Below are positions 1-11,988 of a stretch of DNA of 64,000 bases, piece by piece. A program made the translations under genes and the position numbers. The stretch is from Nemophila menziesii. Taxonomy: Eukaryota; Streptophyta; Magnoliopsida; Boraginales; Hydrophyllaceae. Each line of letters starts with the position of its first letter. Positions within the stretch are counted from its first letter, which is position 1. The stretch is taken from NCBI GenBank assembly GCA_029959085.1, contig JARWIR010000015.1, positions 6,075,017 to 6,139,016 on the forward strand, given 5' to 3'. The notes beneath the pieces are model-generated. The model was not told where the DNA came from. It ran no database searches and saw only the letters and a list, made by a program, of their open reading frames with translations.

Positions 1-1147
1 TAGTTGTGCCGTTCTAAACATGTAAGGGTGAATTATGTAGTATTTCAATAATCGGTTCCAATTACGCTAGGTAGTTTTAAATAGGATTTACCTGTGTCAA
101 TAAGGCTTCCTAAGCAAACTGTTCCTGTAATTTGTAAATAGTCACATGTACTAAACCATGGTGATTATCTAGTTAGGTTGATTTGTCAGATCTAAACCGA
201 ATACTAGACGTTATGTTCTAAACATGTAATTAAACACCGTTGTCAATGGTGACCTAATTACGAGATGGTAATTCTATATGACACAGAATATAAATCCAAA
301 CACATAAACAGAGAATAAAAACAATAATTCAATTTAAAACATAGAATTCCCAAATTAGATATATGTCAATCAAAACTAGGGTTCATACATATATGCTACA
401 ACTCAAACTAATGAAATTAATTCATACTAAGAAAAGAATAGAAAAGAATTACAGAATTAAAGGTTGAAGGAGACATGATTGATGCACAGCTCCTTCCAGA
501 CTTCTTCTCTTGTGTTGCAGCTTCCTCTTGGCCTTAAGGTCTGGCCAAGGATGATTTAAGAGTGATAAGAGGCTGTATTTATAGTGTATAGGTTGACCTA
601 ATTCGTTTCTTGAAGGAAAGGTTAAGTAATGGACTCCAAGCCCAACTCAAATTCTTATGGAAATAAAGATAATTACTGCTGAACTGTTTTGATCATACCT
701 TCTTCGTTATTGGTTGGTTTTTGCTCCACAATATACCAAAATAATCCTCACAGAATTATCTACGTCCCTATGAAAGGAATCTTCCAAAATCGGCTTGGTT
801 TTGGAGTTATCACCACTTCTTTAGGCGTTGCTGCAGAAATTCAGATTTAAGGCAGCTTTTCCTTTTCCTAATTGAACTCTGTTTCCTTCTATCTCCAATT
901 CCATGTTTATCTTCTTTCCTTTACCTCTTTGAACCAACTTGGACTCTAATTAATTACCATATATCTCTAAAGCTTCACACTAAATAAATAATTAAACCCA
1001 ATATGCTCTAAAAATAATAAATAATTAATTCAAGACCCAAAATAGGAAAGTGTACTAAATCATGAGAAATTCGACCTATAAACAAATAAATACGCCTAAA
1101 ATGATGTCTCTAAAATAGATTTAATTATCACAAATGAGGAGACATCA
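1..1147 (-). mobile_element. Athila-like LTR, cut by the window edge
   Basis: The right edge is the reverse complement of TGATGTCTCCTCATTTGTGA, the 5' edge shared by all LTRs of this family in the window. The left part matches the last third of the 42144-43618 LTR, so orientation is minus and the far end lies outside the window. A TATA-like TATTTATAG (minus CTATAAATA) near 576-584 matches the promoter position in the other copies. It interrupts a LINE coding region that resumes at 1148. Whether it is a solo LTR or the end of a full element cannot be seen. Confidence 0.88.
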
Positions 1148-2124
1148 GATACTGAGAATGTTGAACACCTGATTTTTCATTGCTCTTGGGCCAGGGCAGT
1201 TTGGTTAGCTACCCCTTTGAATTTTTGCTCATTAACTGTACCATCTTTTAATTTCAAAAAATGGATTAATTTCATTAGACTAAGTCTAACTGAGACAGAG
1301 TTTAGCAAAAGAGGACTTGGTGAATTAGCCTTTTATATTGTTTGGAGTATTTGGAAAGGAAGGAATGAGGCTATTTTTCGTGGCATTGCCCCTGACCCTT
1401 TGAAAATGTTAACTGATGCTATAAAAGCCAATGATGAATTCTCTTTGTCTAAAAGAATGAACTCTGAGGCCATGAAGGATAACAACTTAATTGTGAGGAA
1501 TGAGGCTACTTTGCAAGTTAATTCCTTGCAAGATAATGCAACTCAGGTGCAAGCCTTTAGAGATGGCAGAGATGGGAAATGGAATCCACCTTTATCAGGA
1601 TGCTTCAAAATTAATTGTGATGCATCCTCTGATTTTAAAACTAATAATGCTTCATATGCTTGCCTTCTCAGGGACTCTAGAGGAATGTTAGTTGATGGAT
1701 GTTCAATTTTTTTTTTGCTTACTCCCCACTTGAAGCAGAGGCTAGAGGACTTCTTCAAGCTTGTGAATTGGCTTCAAGACTTCCTAGAGGCAAAGTAGAA
1801 GTGGAGAGTGACTGCCAAGCCCTCGTTCTACAAACTTCTAAAGGATTCAAGACTTTTTTTTTTAATATTAGAGGGTTTGTAAAATGTATTTTAAGACTTA
1901 AAAATGCTTGTAATATTAAAATTTCCTTTGTTAGGAGATCTAGAAACATTTGTGCAGATTGGGTGGCTAAACAGGAGATTAAAGACTCCTTGTTTAGCCT
2001 TTGGAACTGTTTTCCACCTCCCAAACTTGCCTCTCTTTTGGCTAGTGACTATACCCCTACTGGTATAGGGTAATTTGTAACCTTTGAAGTTTTTATTTTA
2101 TGCTTCTTTCGAACAAAAAAAAAA
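1148..2124 (+). pseudogene. LINE 3' end: zf-RVT tail and RNase H domain
   Basis: From the LTR edge the reading frame runs as DTENVEHLIFHCSWARAVW, the zinc-binding segment that follows reverse transcriptase in plant LINE proteins. An RNase H domain (RVT_3 type) follows. Its acidic residues are recognisable in NCDAS, EAEA, SDC and ADWVA. The frame shifts once inside a T-run at about 1708-1718, so the domain is split over two frames (1217-1798 and 1699-2073). A run of ten A at 2115-2124 marks the retroposed 3' end. The endonuclease and polymerase lie outside the window, left of the LTR. The sequence after the A-run belongs to the gypsy background, so the LINE landed there. Confidence 0.8.
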
Positions 2125-2374
2125 GAACAATGACGGATACTTGTTGAGGGTATCACAAAGTTTACACCTTTGATAGACGCTTAAAGATTCAATGACTTTT
2201 CTTTTTCTTTTTTCTAACTCGATAGGCCTTCAATTGATCCTCTGTAGGAATATGTTTGGCATGCTGTCCTTCCGGAGGTACCTCAAGAATAATTACTTGT
2301 GAATTGTGATACATATAACCATTTTTGATAACATTTTCGCGTTTGAGTTTTATTTCATCGAGTAAGCTTCATGG
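2125..2374 (-). pseudogene. Ty3/gypsy remnant, protease-proximal segment
   Basis: This stretch matches 9810-9985, 52608-52760 and 62130-62290, the degenerate gypsy segment between the protease and reverse transcriptase regions. It carries many stops and no usable frame. The match breaks off near 2374 and resumes near 2849, so 2375-2848 is inserted material that contains the Stowaway MITE. Confidence 0.5.
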
Positions 2375-2407
2375 TCAGTCGCTGTATTTTTTTTTCCAAA
2401 TAAACTA

Positions 2408-2663
2408 CTCTCTCCGTTTCATAATGTTTGTCCATTTACTAAAAGTGTAGTTTCAAATTGTTTGTCCACTTAGAATATCAAGACACTTTTTACCTCATTT
2501 TTCCACTATTACCCCTATTTAAAAATTAAAATTTATGTTTTCAATACACATTTAAAATATCAAAACACTTTATGAAGGGTACTTTTGTAATAGGGAGTGC
2601 AATAATTACATTTCTTAATTTGTGTGAAAAGCAAAGTGGACAAACACTTTGAAACGGAGGGAG
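2408..2663. mobile_element. Stowaway-type MITE
   Basis: The inverted ends begin CTCTCTCCGTTTCATAATG on the left and end with the complement of CTCCCTCCGTTTCAAAGTG on the right. TA dinucleotides flank both sides (2406-2407 and 2664-2665), as expected of Tc1/mariner-derived Stowaway MITEs. It is about 256 bp, AT-rich and non-coding. Confidence 0.8.
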
Positions 2664-3004
2664 TACTTAAATATGATCTTATTTACAATATTTTACAAGA
2701 AATTAAAAGAGCCTAAAAACGAAAAGTCCTTCCAGATAGTAAGATTAATAGAATTTCTTATGCATTTAGCCAACACATCCGTTGTAACGTTAAACTTTCT
2801 GCTAATGTGACCAATTTTTCAAAACGGAAAAGGACCAATTTTCCTGTGCATTAATACAATTACTTTCAACACATTTGAGATGAAGCGACCAATGATGACA
2901 CTATAAGCAAATTTGTGTTTAATGACAACAAAATTAGAGGATGTGCTTTCGTCATTGTAGGGGAGTTATTTTATAACCAACAATTCAGATGCTATGTCCA
3001 GTAA

Positions 3005-3978
3005 TACGGGTGGAAATCAGTCGGACTGACTCTGAAAAAGAACTATTCGGAAATTTTCAATATTTTCGAAATAGAAAAATCTAATCCATTTCCAATCCAA
3101 AAAAATCACAAATCAAAATTTAATTCCGATTTCAAAATACCCGGAATTTTTTAGAATTTCGGAATCTTAGGAATATCTCTATTTTTTCATTTTACAATAT
3201 TTAGAATTTTTTATCTTCTGTAATTTCACAATATTATACTATTTTCTGAAAAATATAAACGAATATAAGTATAACTATTTAAAACAAAAAATAATATTAA
3301 TTCAATATTTTATCCATAAAATGTTACACTAAACTATTTTTTAGTAGTTAGATAAAAATTAAATAAAAATATTCAAGTGAAAGATTTTTAACATGTAAGA
3401 ATATAGTTTTAAATTTTAACGAAACTTTCATGAGATCACAATTAGATAACCTATAACATGTAACCAATTAGTAAGGTTACAAATTAAAACTTCATCTGGT
3501 GATACTTTTTTTTGGCAAACTAAATTTGAATACATCATCCGGTAATACAATGGTGAAGTTGTGGTGATACAATGGTTGACCCATTAATTATATGATGTGG
3601 TAGTGGTGTGTGATGATGTGAGACATGTGGAAGAGAAAAATTGGGTCATATGTGTGGAATAGAAAAAGTGAAACGACTAATTTTGATCTCCAGTGAATTT
3701 TGTGATTTAAGTTATATAGTTTTATATTATATACAAATAGAAAATAAACGTACATATATTAACCTAAATGTTGGTACACATAAATAGTTAAATTAAAATA
3801 TTATTTTTAGTAATCGAAAATAAAAATTGGATCGGAAATTCAACCTTTTCTATATGTACTCCAAATTCTGTTCCAAAAGAATTCGAAATTCGGAAGGTAA
3901 AAATGTAATTCCAAATTCGTATTTTTGGGATCAGAATTAGTTGAAATCGATAAATTTCGTTACAATTTTTAACCCCTA
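3005..3978. mobile_element. hAT-like non-autonomous element
   Basis: It interrupts the gypsy protease remnant, which reads on from about 2998 to about 3979. The ends TACGGGTGGAAA and the complement of TAGGGGTTAAAA resemble hAT termini. The flanks CCAGTAAT (2998-3005) and CCAGTAAC (3979-3986) look like an 8-bp TSD with one change, so the left edge may be off by one base. The interior has repeated short inverted stretches such as GGAAATTC/GAATTTCC and no coding capacity. Confidence 0.55.
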
Positions 3979-4361
3979 CCAGTAACACCTTATATCATAT
4001 CACCATATGTCTAGATGTTGAAAGGGTCGATATTCATTTTGCAAATCGCTTTCACGAAGAAGTTTATAAAGATTCCCGTATCAACAAGAAGATTCGAAAC
4101 CAAGCACTCATATCCCTAATGATATTACCCCTACAAACATAAGGTCTATATACTGCACATGAATGGTTATGCATACGTTGCTCCATTCTTTGTCAATCCA
4201 AAATGAGCACGTGTTAGCCTCTTTGTATATGTGGCACATTTCAATAAATGTATTCAAGCGCAATATATTCACACTCATCATTGCCCCCATTGATCTGATT
4301 TCCCGAATCCACGACCCCCTTCACTAGTGTTTATAATTCCAACGATCCAGTCTTCACGTGC
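3979..4361 (-). pseudogene. Ty3/gypsy protease/Gag remnant
   Basis: Homologous to 62480-62850, 10165-10480 and 53540-53860. The homologues translate on minus as retropepsin-like text (IDPSxIQTYGDMI, GQSIQPVGY, AIISRPTSNMLKA), typical of plant Ty3/gypsy protease. In this copy stops and the hAT insertion have destroyed the frame. It continues at 5837 beyond the solo LTR. Confidence 0.55.
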
Positions 4362-5831
4362 TGATGTCTCTATATTTGTGATGAACTAATCTATTCATGA
4401 GACATCATTTTAGGTGCATTAAATTAACTGTTAAGGGATTCTTCCCCATTGTTAGTTACTTTCTTAATTCTTGTCGTGATTTGGAGATTTATTATTTTTG
4501 GTACACTTTGTGTGTTAATGTGAAGCTCTTAGGTATATGGAATATAATTAGATGCCAAATAAATTGCAAGGATTTAAGGAAAGAAGATCCAAGGCGAAAT
4601 TGAAAGCTAAAACGAAACAAATTTAAATTAGGAAAGAAAAAGCTGCCAAATAAATCTGTGATGCTGTAAATTCGTCCAGTGTTTTGAATACTGCATAAAA
4701 ATCCATTACGAATTTGAAGGACCCCTTTTAGTGTTAGATAAGTCTTTGAAATGCGGTCGTTTTGATAGGTGGTACACTGAATTTGGCCCAGTAATGAAGG
4801 AGATATGATCGTTTCAGTCTCTAGTGTTTATCATGTTCTGCAACTTACAAATACAATTTTGAGCTGGATTTGGACTCCAATAACTTGACCCATACTCCAA
4901 TATTTGTATCTAGCACCTATGAATATACCTATTTACCTTTGTAAACATGTCCTTGCTCATTCATTAGCTAATATTACACTTAGAGATCCATAGAAGCAAG
5001 TTGACAAGTATGTAACTATTCATTAGTTTATTTATTTCTAGTATGAACTAATTCTCTGATAGCTTGGGTTTGCATATGTATAATTTTTGAATTCTATTTA
5101 TTTATTCTATGTTATTTGGGGAAGTGATTTTAAAGTGATTGAGCTTCCAGTCTATTTTACATATCTATTTGACGTGCTTTAATTTAATGATTGTAGTCCT
5201 TGCTAGTGCACGAGTATAGTGTTACCCCATTAGCAGTTGGATTGTCACCCTGACGAAAGATTCAATTGTAGAAACACCACATTAACGTCTAGTGTACGGT
5301 AGTGATCCTGACGGGCTTGCCTAAATAGATAGTTACTAAGGTTCAATTTAACCACCAATCATTGCACAAGGTCTTCTTACCCAAGTCCCTTGCTAATTTT
5401 AGGTTGCCACCTAAGTCCACCCTAATGGGGGTTAGGAGGAATATAGAATCCTAACTACGTATATCTACCAAGAGCTTTAATCACCCATATAAGTAGAATA
5501 AGATTTAGAAGGATAAATGCATACTAGCAAACCTAAGCTAGATCTCTCATCTCCATTCTTTTAGTTTAATTTATTTGCATTAGTAGTTATTAATTATTCT
5601 CTCTAGCATTTATCTCTATATTTTTTTCTTTTAGTTTAGCAATTAAATTCTTCTACACTTCTATCTCAAACACATTTAGTCTAGCACAATAAATCCTTGC
5701 GAACGCACTTTACTTATCTTATATAACTTGCAAACGATCCGTGCACTTGCGGTGATTTTCTCGTAGTAGTATGTGTGTGCTTATTTATTATCTTTTATTA
5801 TCGTTATTTCATTTCACCTATAGCCCCACCA
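4362..5831 (+). mobile_element. Solo LTR, Athila-like family
   Basis: It starts TGATGTCTC and ends CCCCACCA. It is flanked by the perfect 5-bp TSD CGTGC at 4357-4361 and 5832-5836, and no internal sequence remains, so it is a solo LTR left by LTR-LTR recombination. The first 60 bases hold the family's inverted repeat TGATGTCTC/GAGACATCA. The 3' half has three C-rich/G-rich motifs (5244, 5297, 5418) of the form CACCCTGACGGG. Removing it restores the gypsy remnant seen in paralogous units. Confidence 0.9.
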
Positions 5832-5836
5832 CGTGC

Positions 5837-8480
5837 AAAATAGAAATCTCTGCTCCTTGGCTATCCCAAGCCCAAACAACAAACCCCCATATCTTTGCTA
5901 GAAACATCGAACCCTGCAAAACAAGTAAACAAGTTATGAATAATATATTAAATAAATCTATGAATTTTATGTTTTTGATATAAAGTATAATTATTGATTA
6001 AACATTAATTTTTATAAATCAATGACAATGCTTCCTAAATATAAATTATATTCATATTTATTTTTATGATATAATTCATATATATATATATATAATTATT
6101 TAAGAAAATGATGTATAGTTAAACTATACCATGAAATTTCATAAGTTTATATTAGTTTCATGTAAATTTATATTAGTTATGAGTTGGAAATAAATCTAAT
6201 TTTTATTTTATATAAGAACGAAATGTCAAGTTAAGGAGTACATAAAAAATATTACAATTATCTTATACATAGAAATAATTCAAGTAATAAATAAAATATA
6301 AATATTAGTGTCCTCGAACTTTCATAGATATCAATCTCTTTTAACTAAAACTTTCTAGACCTAGTTCCATCATTTATTTTATTTCTTAAATATAATTTTA
6401 TATCTCAACTAAACAAAATCTCTTTTTACAATTGTTTGTGACATTTGTTAACTTTTAACAGAAACATTTTTTGTCATGAAAGATACAATCCAAATTTTTG
6501 TCCAAATTTTTTAAATTAGGATCAACCGATAAATAATGAATAAAAGGTATTAGTGCCGGCTCGAGCAAGTAGCATGCTGGGTGGTGTTACTTTCCATGAT
6601 ACGAGCTGCTAGTCTCAACAGTTAGAGTTACTACTAGTTCAAGGTATTAATAAGAAGACAGGTCTTCACTAGCATGTTGGTCCTCTGATTTCCAAAATGG
6701 AGAACCGACTACTCAAATTTCTTACATGGAAAAGTGCTCAAATCAAGAGATGTTTCAATGGTACAACAATTTCTTACTAAATGCGTTCGTCATAATAACC
6801 TCTCTAATTGGCACGATTTCTTTCTTTTTGGTTCTTTAAATTTCTTAATCTCGTATGTAATAATGATCTAAATTATTAGGTTCTAACAAAAAATGAGCTA
6901 TAAATCTAAGAATCGACCGCTTCGCGCCCCAAAATTTTGTCGTTTGTAGTGTCACTTTTTGGAGATTAAACTTTTTATATATAGCTAATTATATATTTGA
7001 GTTCATTGGTTGATAACATAATATATTTTCTTGTTGTAAATATAAGGTTTGAATCTCAAAATAAAATTTTAGTTGTTATGAGTAAACTCTTTTTGTAATT
7101 TTTTTTTGTTTTGTTTTTCAAATAAAATATATATTCTAAATTATTTCTATATTTTTGTAAAATTTATTATAATAAATAATTAAAAATCACCCCAACAAAT
7201 TAACAAATACAGTAAAAAGGGAAAAAAAATTATTTCTATTATCCTACATATTTTGGATTTCACATCGAAATTTCGTTTAAAACCCTAAATATGTTAGGAC
7301 GGGCACCGAGAGATCGATATAAGAAACAAGCCATAATGTACAATAAAAATTGTGTTTTTTATTAAATATAACAAACAATAATTTTAATTTAATTTAATTT
7401 AATCTTAGAACCTTTTAATTATTGTAAGGAACCACTAAACAACTATTTGATTAGTAGTTAGTTGAGAAGTATTTCTCTTCTATATATAGCCCTGAGGTCC
7501 ACCATAGCTTTTCTATATATTCATAAAATTTGGGACCAACAATATTTTACATGTAAATCTGATAAGGAATAATGAATCATATTCCAAACCCAAATGACAT
7601 ACAAAGATATAACTTCCTAACTGTAGAAAATCCTTCTAAAGTGTAGAAAACCATGGTATATTGCTTTAGTTTCATCCATACACACATACTCCATGCATTC
7701 ATAGAATATGTATTGAGAAGAGAAAGATATCAAGTGTAGAGAAACATACATTTCTTCACAAGTTCACAACAAGGTATTAAATATGTGCAAATCTCTTAAA
7801 TTTGTATGCAACCACAATTAACTTCCTCCATTATAGTCTTAAGTAGTCCAAAATTGGTGATTAGCCATGAGGATTCAGGTTAACATAAAGGTCCCCATTT
7901 TTCCACAAAGAACAACTAGGGAGATCAGTTATGAACCAACACATACGACTTCACCGCTCAATAGCCCTAATTAGAAAATGTTAAATGCAAGGATACTTAA
8001 ATTAACTGGAACCAAAAATCTTAAGCTTTGCAAATCCATAATAAATGATACCGATCATGCACATTTATACCTCGAGCACCATGAGAATTCATTTTCCGAT
8101 GAAAGCCTAGTAAATTAATTAAGAATTTCAATTCTAAAATGACTAGAGAAAGCTCTACAAATAGAGGATTAGTCAAAATATATCAAGAACCACCATTCAT
8201 CAGTTTGAAAAGTCTGTTAGTCTTTTTATGTTACGAGAAACTCATCTTATAAAAATCCGACAAAAAATTATAGAATTGATAAGTAATCATTCTCTGGTCA
8301 ATGACTATGTAACACAGTTGTTTTATTTAGCATAAATAAGATCACCTACGATATGCAAAACTAATTTAAAACAATTAAAAGTAACAACAGTATACTTCCT
8401 TTGGATAATCAATCACAAGAATATAGTTAAATTCACAAAATTTTCTTGTTTAGATCTAGTAAAATTGATTACTCTCTACT
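5837..8480. repeat. AT-rich block of composite unit 1
   Basis: Non-coding AT-rich DNA. Its outer parts match the blocks at 10560-11569, 32400-34200, 53940-55830, 57200-59087 and 62940-64000, including the segment around CTATATATAGCCC near 7481 and the edge TCTCTACTAAG near 8475. No TFIIS fragment follows here; the block leads to gypsy-derived sequence. The middle (about 6545-7260) is absent from the other copies and unrecognised. Confidence 0.6.
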
Positions 8481-8559
8481 AAGTTTAGAGTAACATTCCA
8501 CCACAAAGCGAGAAGCTTGCATCTGCACATGCCTGGTTGCCAAAGTATGTGGGACAATG

Positions 8560-9255
8560 GACATGTAGTTTTTCAATTCTTCAAAAGTGGACTGGCATTG
8601 GGTTGTTCATATTAAATTTTTGGTTTTCAGAGAGTTTTGAGAATGGGCACACATTTTTCTACTGCCTTTGACATAAATATACTAAGAACGCCTACTCGTT
8701 CAGTTGATGACTGCACTCTCTTAATAGTCTTTAGGGATGCATATCCAGTATGGCTTGGATCTTGTCAAGGTTGTTTCAATTTCTAGGCGACTGGCCATAA
8801 ATAACAAGAATTTACCTGAGGACACGCTGAATGCCCATTTATCTAGATTCAAGAGAATGCATGCTTTCTTCATTACTTCTAAGACTTCATCTAAATCAAG
8901 GAGATTTCCTTTGAAGGCATCCTTTTTGAATAATATCTCGTTCACATAGATTTACTTGTTCTTGCCAATTTTATTTTTTCCGAAAAAATGATTTCCATCC
9001 TTTGGTAAATTGCTCCAGCATGCTTTAGATCGAATGAAATGACTCTATAGCAGTACACTCCTTGTTCAGTTATGAAAGATGTTTATTCTTCATCCCCAGG
9101 TTCCATCCTTGTCTGGTTGTACACCTTAAAAGCATCCATACTGGTGAGAAATTGGTACTTGGCTTTTGAATCAACCAAACAATCAATCTTGGGCAATGGA
9201 TAATCTTTGGTGCAATCTCAATTTAAATTTGTAAAGTCAATACACATTCATGTGT
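8560..9255 (-). pseudogene. Ty3/gypsy reverse transcriptase fragment
   Basis: Read on minus, the pieces match plant gypsy reverse transcriptase in order: MCIDFTNLN, YPLPKID, TSMDAF, FITEQGVYCY, VISFDLKHAGAIYQRM (family form PFGLKNAGATYQRL), then WAFSVSSGKFLLFMASR. The order shows the element runs from high to low coordinates. Stops and small shifts interrupt it. The YVDD box lies in the damaged stretch near 8950. A parallel copy is at 61245-61960. Confidence 0.75.
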
Positions 9256-9810
9256 TGTAAATGGTGTCAAATGGATAACTCGTGAAAAGGGAGAAAAGAA
9301 GTGACTCGCGATTACGGAGTATGTACCATATACGATGGGGCACCGTTTTACGGTGAATTAGTCAAAATCTTAGAGGTTACATTTGATAATGGTTGTTCTA
9401 TTGTGTTACTCGAGTGTAAGTGGTATAAAACGAGCAATATGAGGAAAGAACACGAGGTAACCTTTATCAATACATCTATTTTTTTGGAGGGATGAACCAT
9501 ACATTTTTGCAACGCAAGTCAAATAAGAATTTTACATTGACGAGATTAATGTAAGGAAATCAATGAAAGGTTGGAAAGCCGAAAATCAACGATCAGCACA
9601 GATGGAGTCCCGAGTTATGGGGTACAAAATCACTATCTACTAACAACGATCGTATCACGATTACACACGGAGATGGCTTATTCAAGACTAAACTTGAAAA
9701 CTAGTGAGAAGATCGTGTTTGACCCATACCTATTGCAGATTGATATAGTTATTGAAGAAGATAAGGAGATAATGAGATATCACGAAGTCTACACATACTT
9801 TTCTTTTTGC
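9256..9810 (+). pseudogene. CACTA transposase tail fragment (DUF4216-like)
   Basis: A plus-strand coding scrap sits inside the minus-strand gypsy remnant. It reads VNGVKWITREKREKK, a stop, then DYGVCTIYDGAPFYGELVKI and VLLECKWYKT. This resembles the DUF4216 region at the C-terminal end of plant En/Spm (CACTA) proteins (FYGVLxxIxEL, VLFxCxW). Stops after EKK and after FLEG break it, and no CACTA ends are seen beside it. It separates the RT piece (8560-9255) from the protease piece (9811 onward) and is absent from 61240-62600. Confidence 0.45.
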
Positions 9811-10560
9811 TAACCTGATGGGTCTTCAATTGATTCTCTGTAGAAATATGTTTAGTCTGAGATCCTTCCGAGGGTACCTCGAGAACAAATACTTGTGATC
9901 CGTATAATGACTTTTGATAACATTCTCGAGCTTGAGATTGATTTCATCGAATAATTAATACGTCTTTCTATACAATAAGCTTCATGGAGAGTTGGAGCAT
10001 TGATACAATTTCTTCTGACATATTTGAGGTAGGGCGACTAATGATGACACTATAACCATATTTTTGATTTACGACAACAACCTTAGAGGATGTGGCTAAG
10101 GATGATGAATTTGTACACAGTCACAGGGGTAATATATAACCAGTAGGTTGGATGTTTTTGCCAGTAACACCTCAAATCACATCACCATATGTCTAGATAT
10201 TGGAAGGGTCGATATTCATTTGCTTTTGCAGTCACTCATATCCTTGGTGATATTACCCCTACAAATAGGAGGTTTGCATATTGTACATGCCAGGTTGTGC
10301 CAACGTTGCTCTACGCTTTGCACATTCAATGTGCACATATGTTAGCCTCTTGGTATATGTGGTACACTTCAATAAATGTATTCATGCGCAATAAATTCAC
10401 ACACTCGTATATTTCCCCATTGACCTACTTCCTCGAATCCACAACACCCTTTACTAGTGTTTGTAACTCCAACAAATCAGTATTCACGTGCAAAATAAAT
10501 CTCAACTCCTTGGCTATCAAAAGCCCAAACAACAAAACCTATATATTTGCTAAAAACACC
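9811..10560 (-). pseudogene. Ty3/gypsy protease/Gag remnant
   Basis: Closely matches 52604-53940 minus its insertions, and more loosely 61990-62940. On minus the paralogue at 62162-62542 gives retropepsin-like text (GQSIQPVGY, SRPTSNMLKA). No long frame survives here. Open frames seen on plus in this interval are accidental. Confidence 0.6.
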
Positions 10561-11569
10561 GAACACGCAACACAAGTTATGAATAATATTAGATAAAATT
10601 ATGAATTTTATGTTTTTGATATAAGTTATAATTATTGATTTAACGTTAATTTTTATATATGAATGACAATACTTATTTATCGTAAATATATTTAATTATA
10701 TTCATATATATTTTTATGATGTAATTCATATGTATAATTATTTAAAAAAAAAATGTATATGTTAAACTATACCATGAAATACAAGCTTGGTTGACTAAAA
10801 AAATATATTAATTCCATGTAAATATTTACTCGTTATGAGTTGGAAACAATTCTATTTTTTATTTTAAATAAGAGCGAGATGTCAAATTAAGAAGTATATT
10901 ATAAATATTACAATTATCTTATAAGTAAAAATAATTCAGGCTATAAAGAAAGCACCAATGTCGTATTTCTCGAAATTTCGTAGATATTAATTTTTTCTAA
11001 TTCAAACTTTCTAAACCTAGTCCCATCGTTTATTTTATTTTTTAAATATAATTTTATATCTCAACTAAAAAGAATGATTTTACAACATTTTGTGATATTT
11101 ATTAGTTTTTAATAGAAACTATTTATAGCGGAGACAATCTAAATTTTTGTTCAAAATTTTTAAATTAGGATCAACCGATGAATATTTAAATCTTGAACAT
11201 TAAAAAATAAAGGGTTCATGAACTTTAGAAGCGCCTTTGACGAATGTACAAAGACTATTTCAAAATAAAAAAAATCAAGTTGTTTTTAAATATAAAAAAA
11301 TTAAATTTGAATTAAGTAAAATTTAATTGCAAAATCTCTTAATCATGGCAAAGAGTCGTTAAGATAACTATTGATCTTTTCTTTTTTCTTTCAAGAAATA
11401 ACTATTAATCAATAGTTGATGAATAAGGTTGATTTCTTTTCTAAATAACCCCGAAGTCCATCGTAGCTTTGCTAGATATTTTTAAAATTTGCTACCAACA
11501 ATATTTTGCATGTATTTGATAGGCAATAATGAACGTTAATTCCAATCCAAACGACACGCAAATATATAA
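10561..11569. repeat. AT-rich block left of the MULE
   Basis: Non-coding AT-rich sequence homologous to 53940-54890. It is split by the MULE: the last bases before it (TTTCCAAAT, 11570-11578) recur at 27858-27866, and the block continues from 27867 as it does uninterrupted around 54895-55200. No gene is visible. Confidence 0.7.
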
Positions 11570-11578
11570 TTTCCAAAT

Positions 11579-11904
11579 GAGTAAATAGTACTTTTTCCCC
11601 CTGCGTTTATACCTGATTGACAGGTTGCCCCTTAACCTTTAAAATGCGACTCGTTGCCTCTTAAGTTTTAATTTCGTGCCCCGTTACCCCCTGACTGTGT
11701 GTTCCGTCTATTTTGGCCGTTAAAAGTGACGTGGCATTTCCATGTCACATTTTTTTTAATCCAGGTGTAAATTAATTATTTAATTACCTTAATCCCTCTT
11801 TTTTACAAGGGCAAAATGGGTAATTCAATAAAGCCCACCCTATATATACCCCAAAAGCAAAACAAAATAATTAATCAAAAACCCAAAATCAAAGGAAGAA
11901 TACG
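11579..11904 (+). repeat. MULE left terminal inverted repeat
   Basis: About 326 bp, matching the reverse complement of 27531-27857 with scattered differences. The outer 130 bp contain repeated C-rich words about 30-35 bp apart (CCCCCT, GCCCCTTAA, GCCTCTTAA, TACCCCCT), several preceded by a TGAC-type word. The inner end carries a TATA box, so the transposase promoter lies in the TIR. Confidence 0.93.
11840..11848 (+). promoter_or_regulatory. TATA box of the transposase gene in the left TIR
   Basis: CTATATATA lies about 140 bp upstream of the proposed start ATG at 11989. The same box lies inverted in the right TIR in front of the GRF gene. No transcription start can be seen. Confidence 0.6.
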
Positions 11905-11988
11905 AAGGAGCGCGGGTTCTTGCGAAGAACACGAAGAACACCAAACCAAACCCAGAAAAGCAAAGTTCTTATGATCTGAAGATAATCG

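Noticed and set aside
5771..5983. Frame crossing the right edge of the solo LTR
   Set aside because: It spans the LTR, TSD and gypsy remnant, so it cannot be an ancestral gene.
10148..10596. Plus-strand frames in the gypsy protease regions (also 31626-32402, 53567-53974, 56745-57198, 62500-62953)
   Set aside because: They are antisense to decayed minus-strand gypsy sequence and share no motif; recurrence comes from the repeated units.
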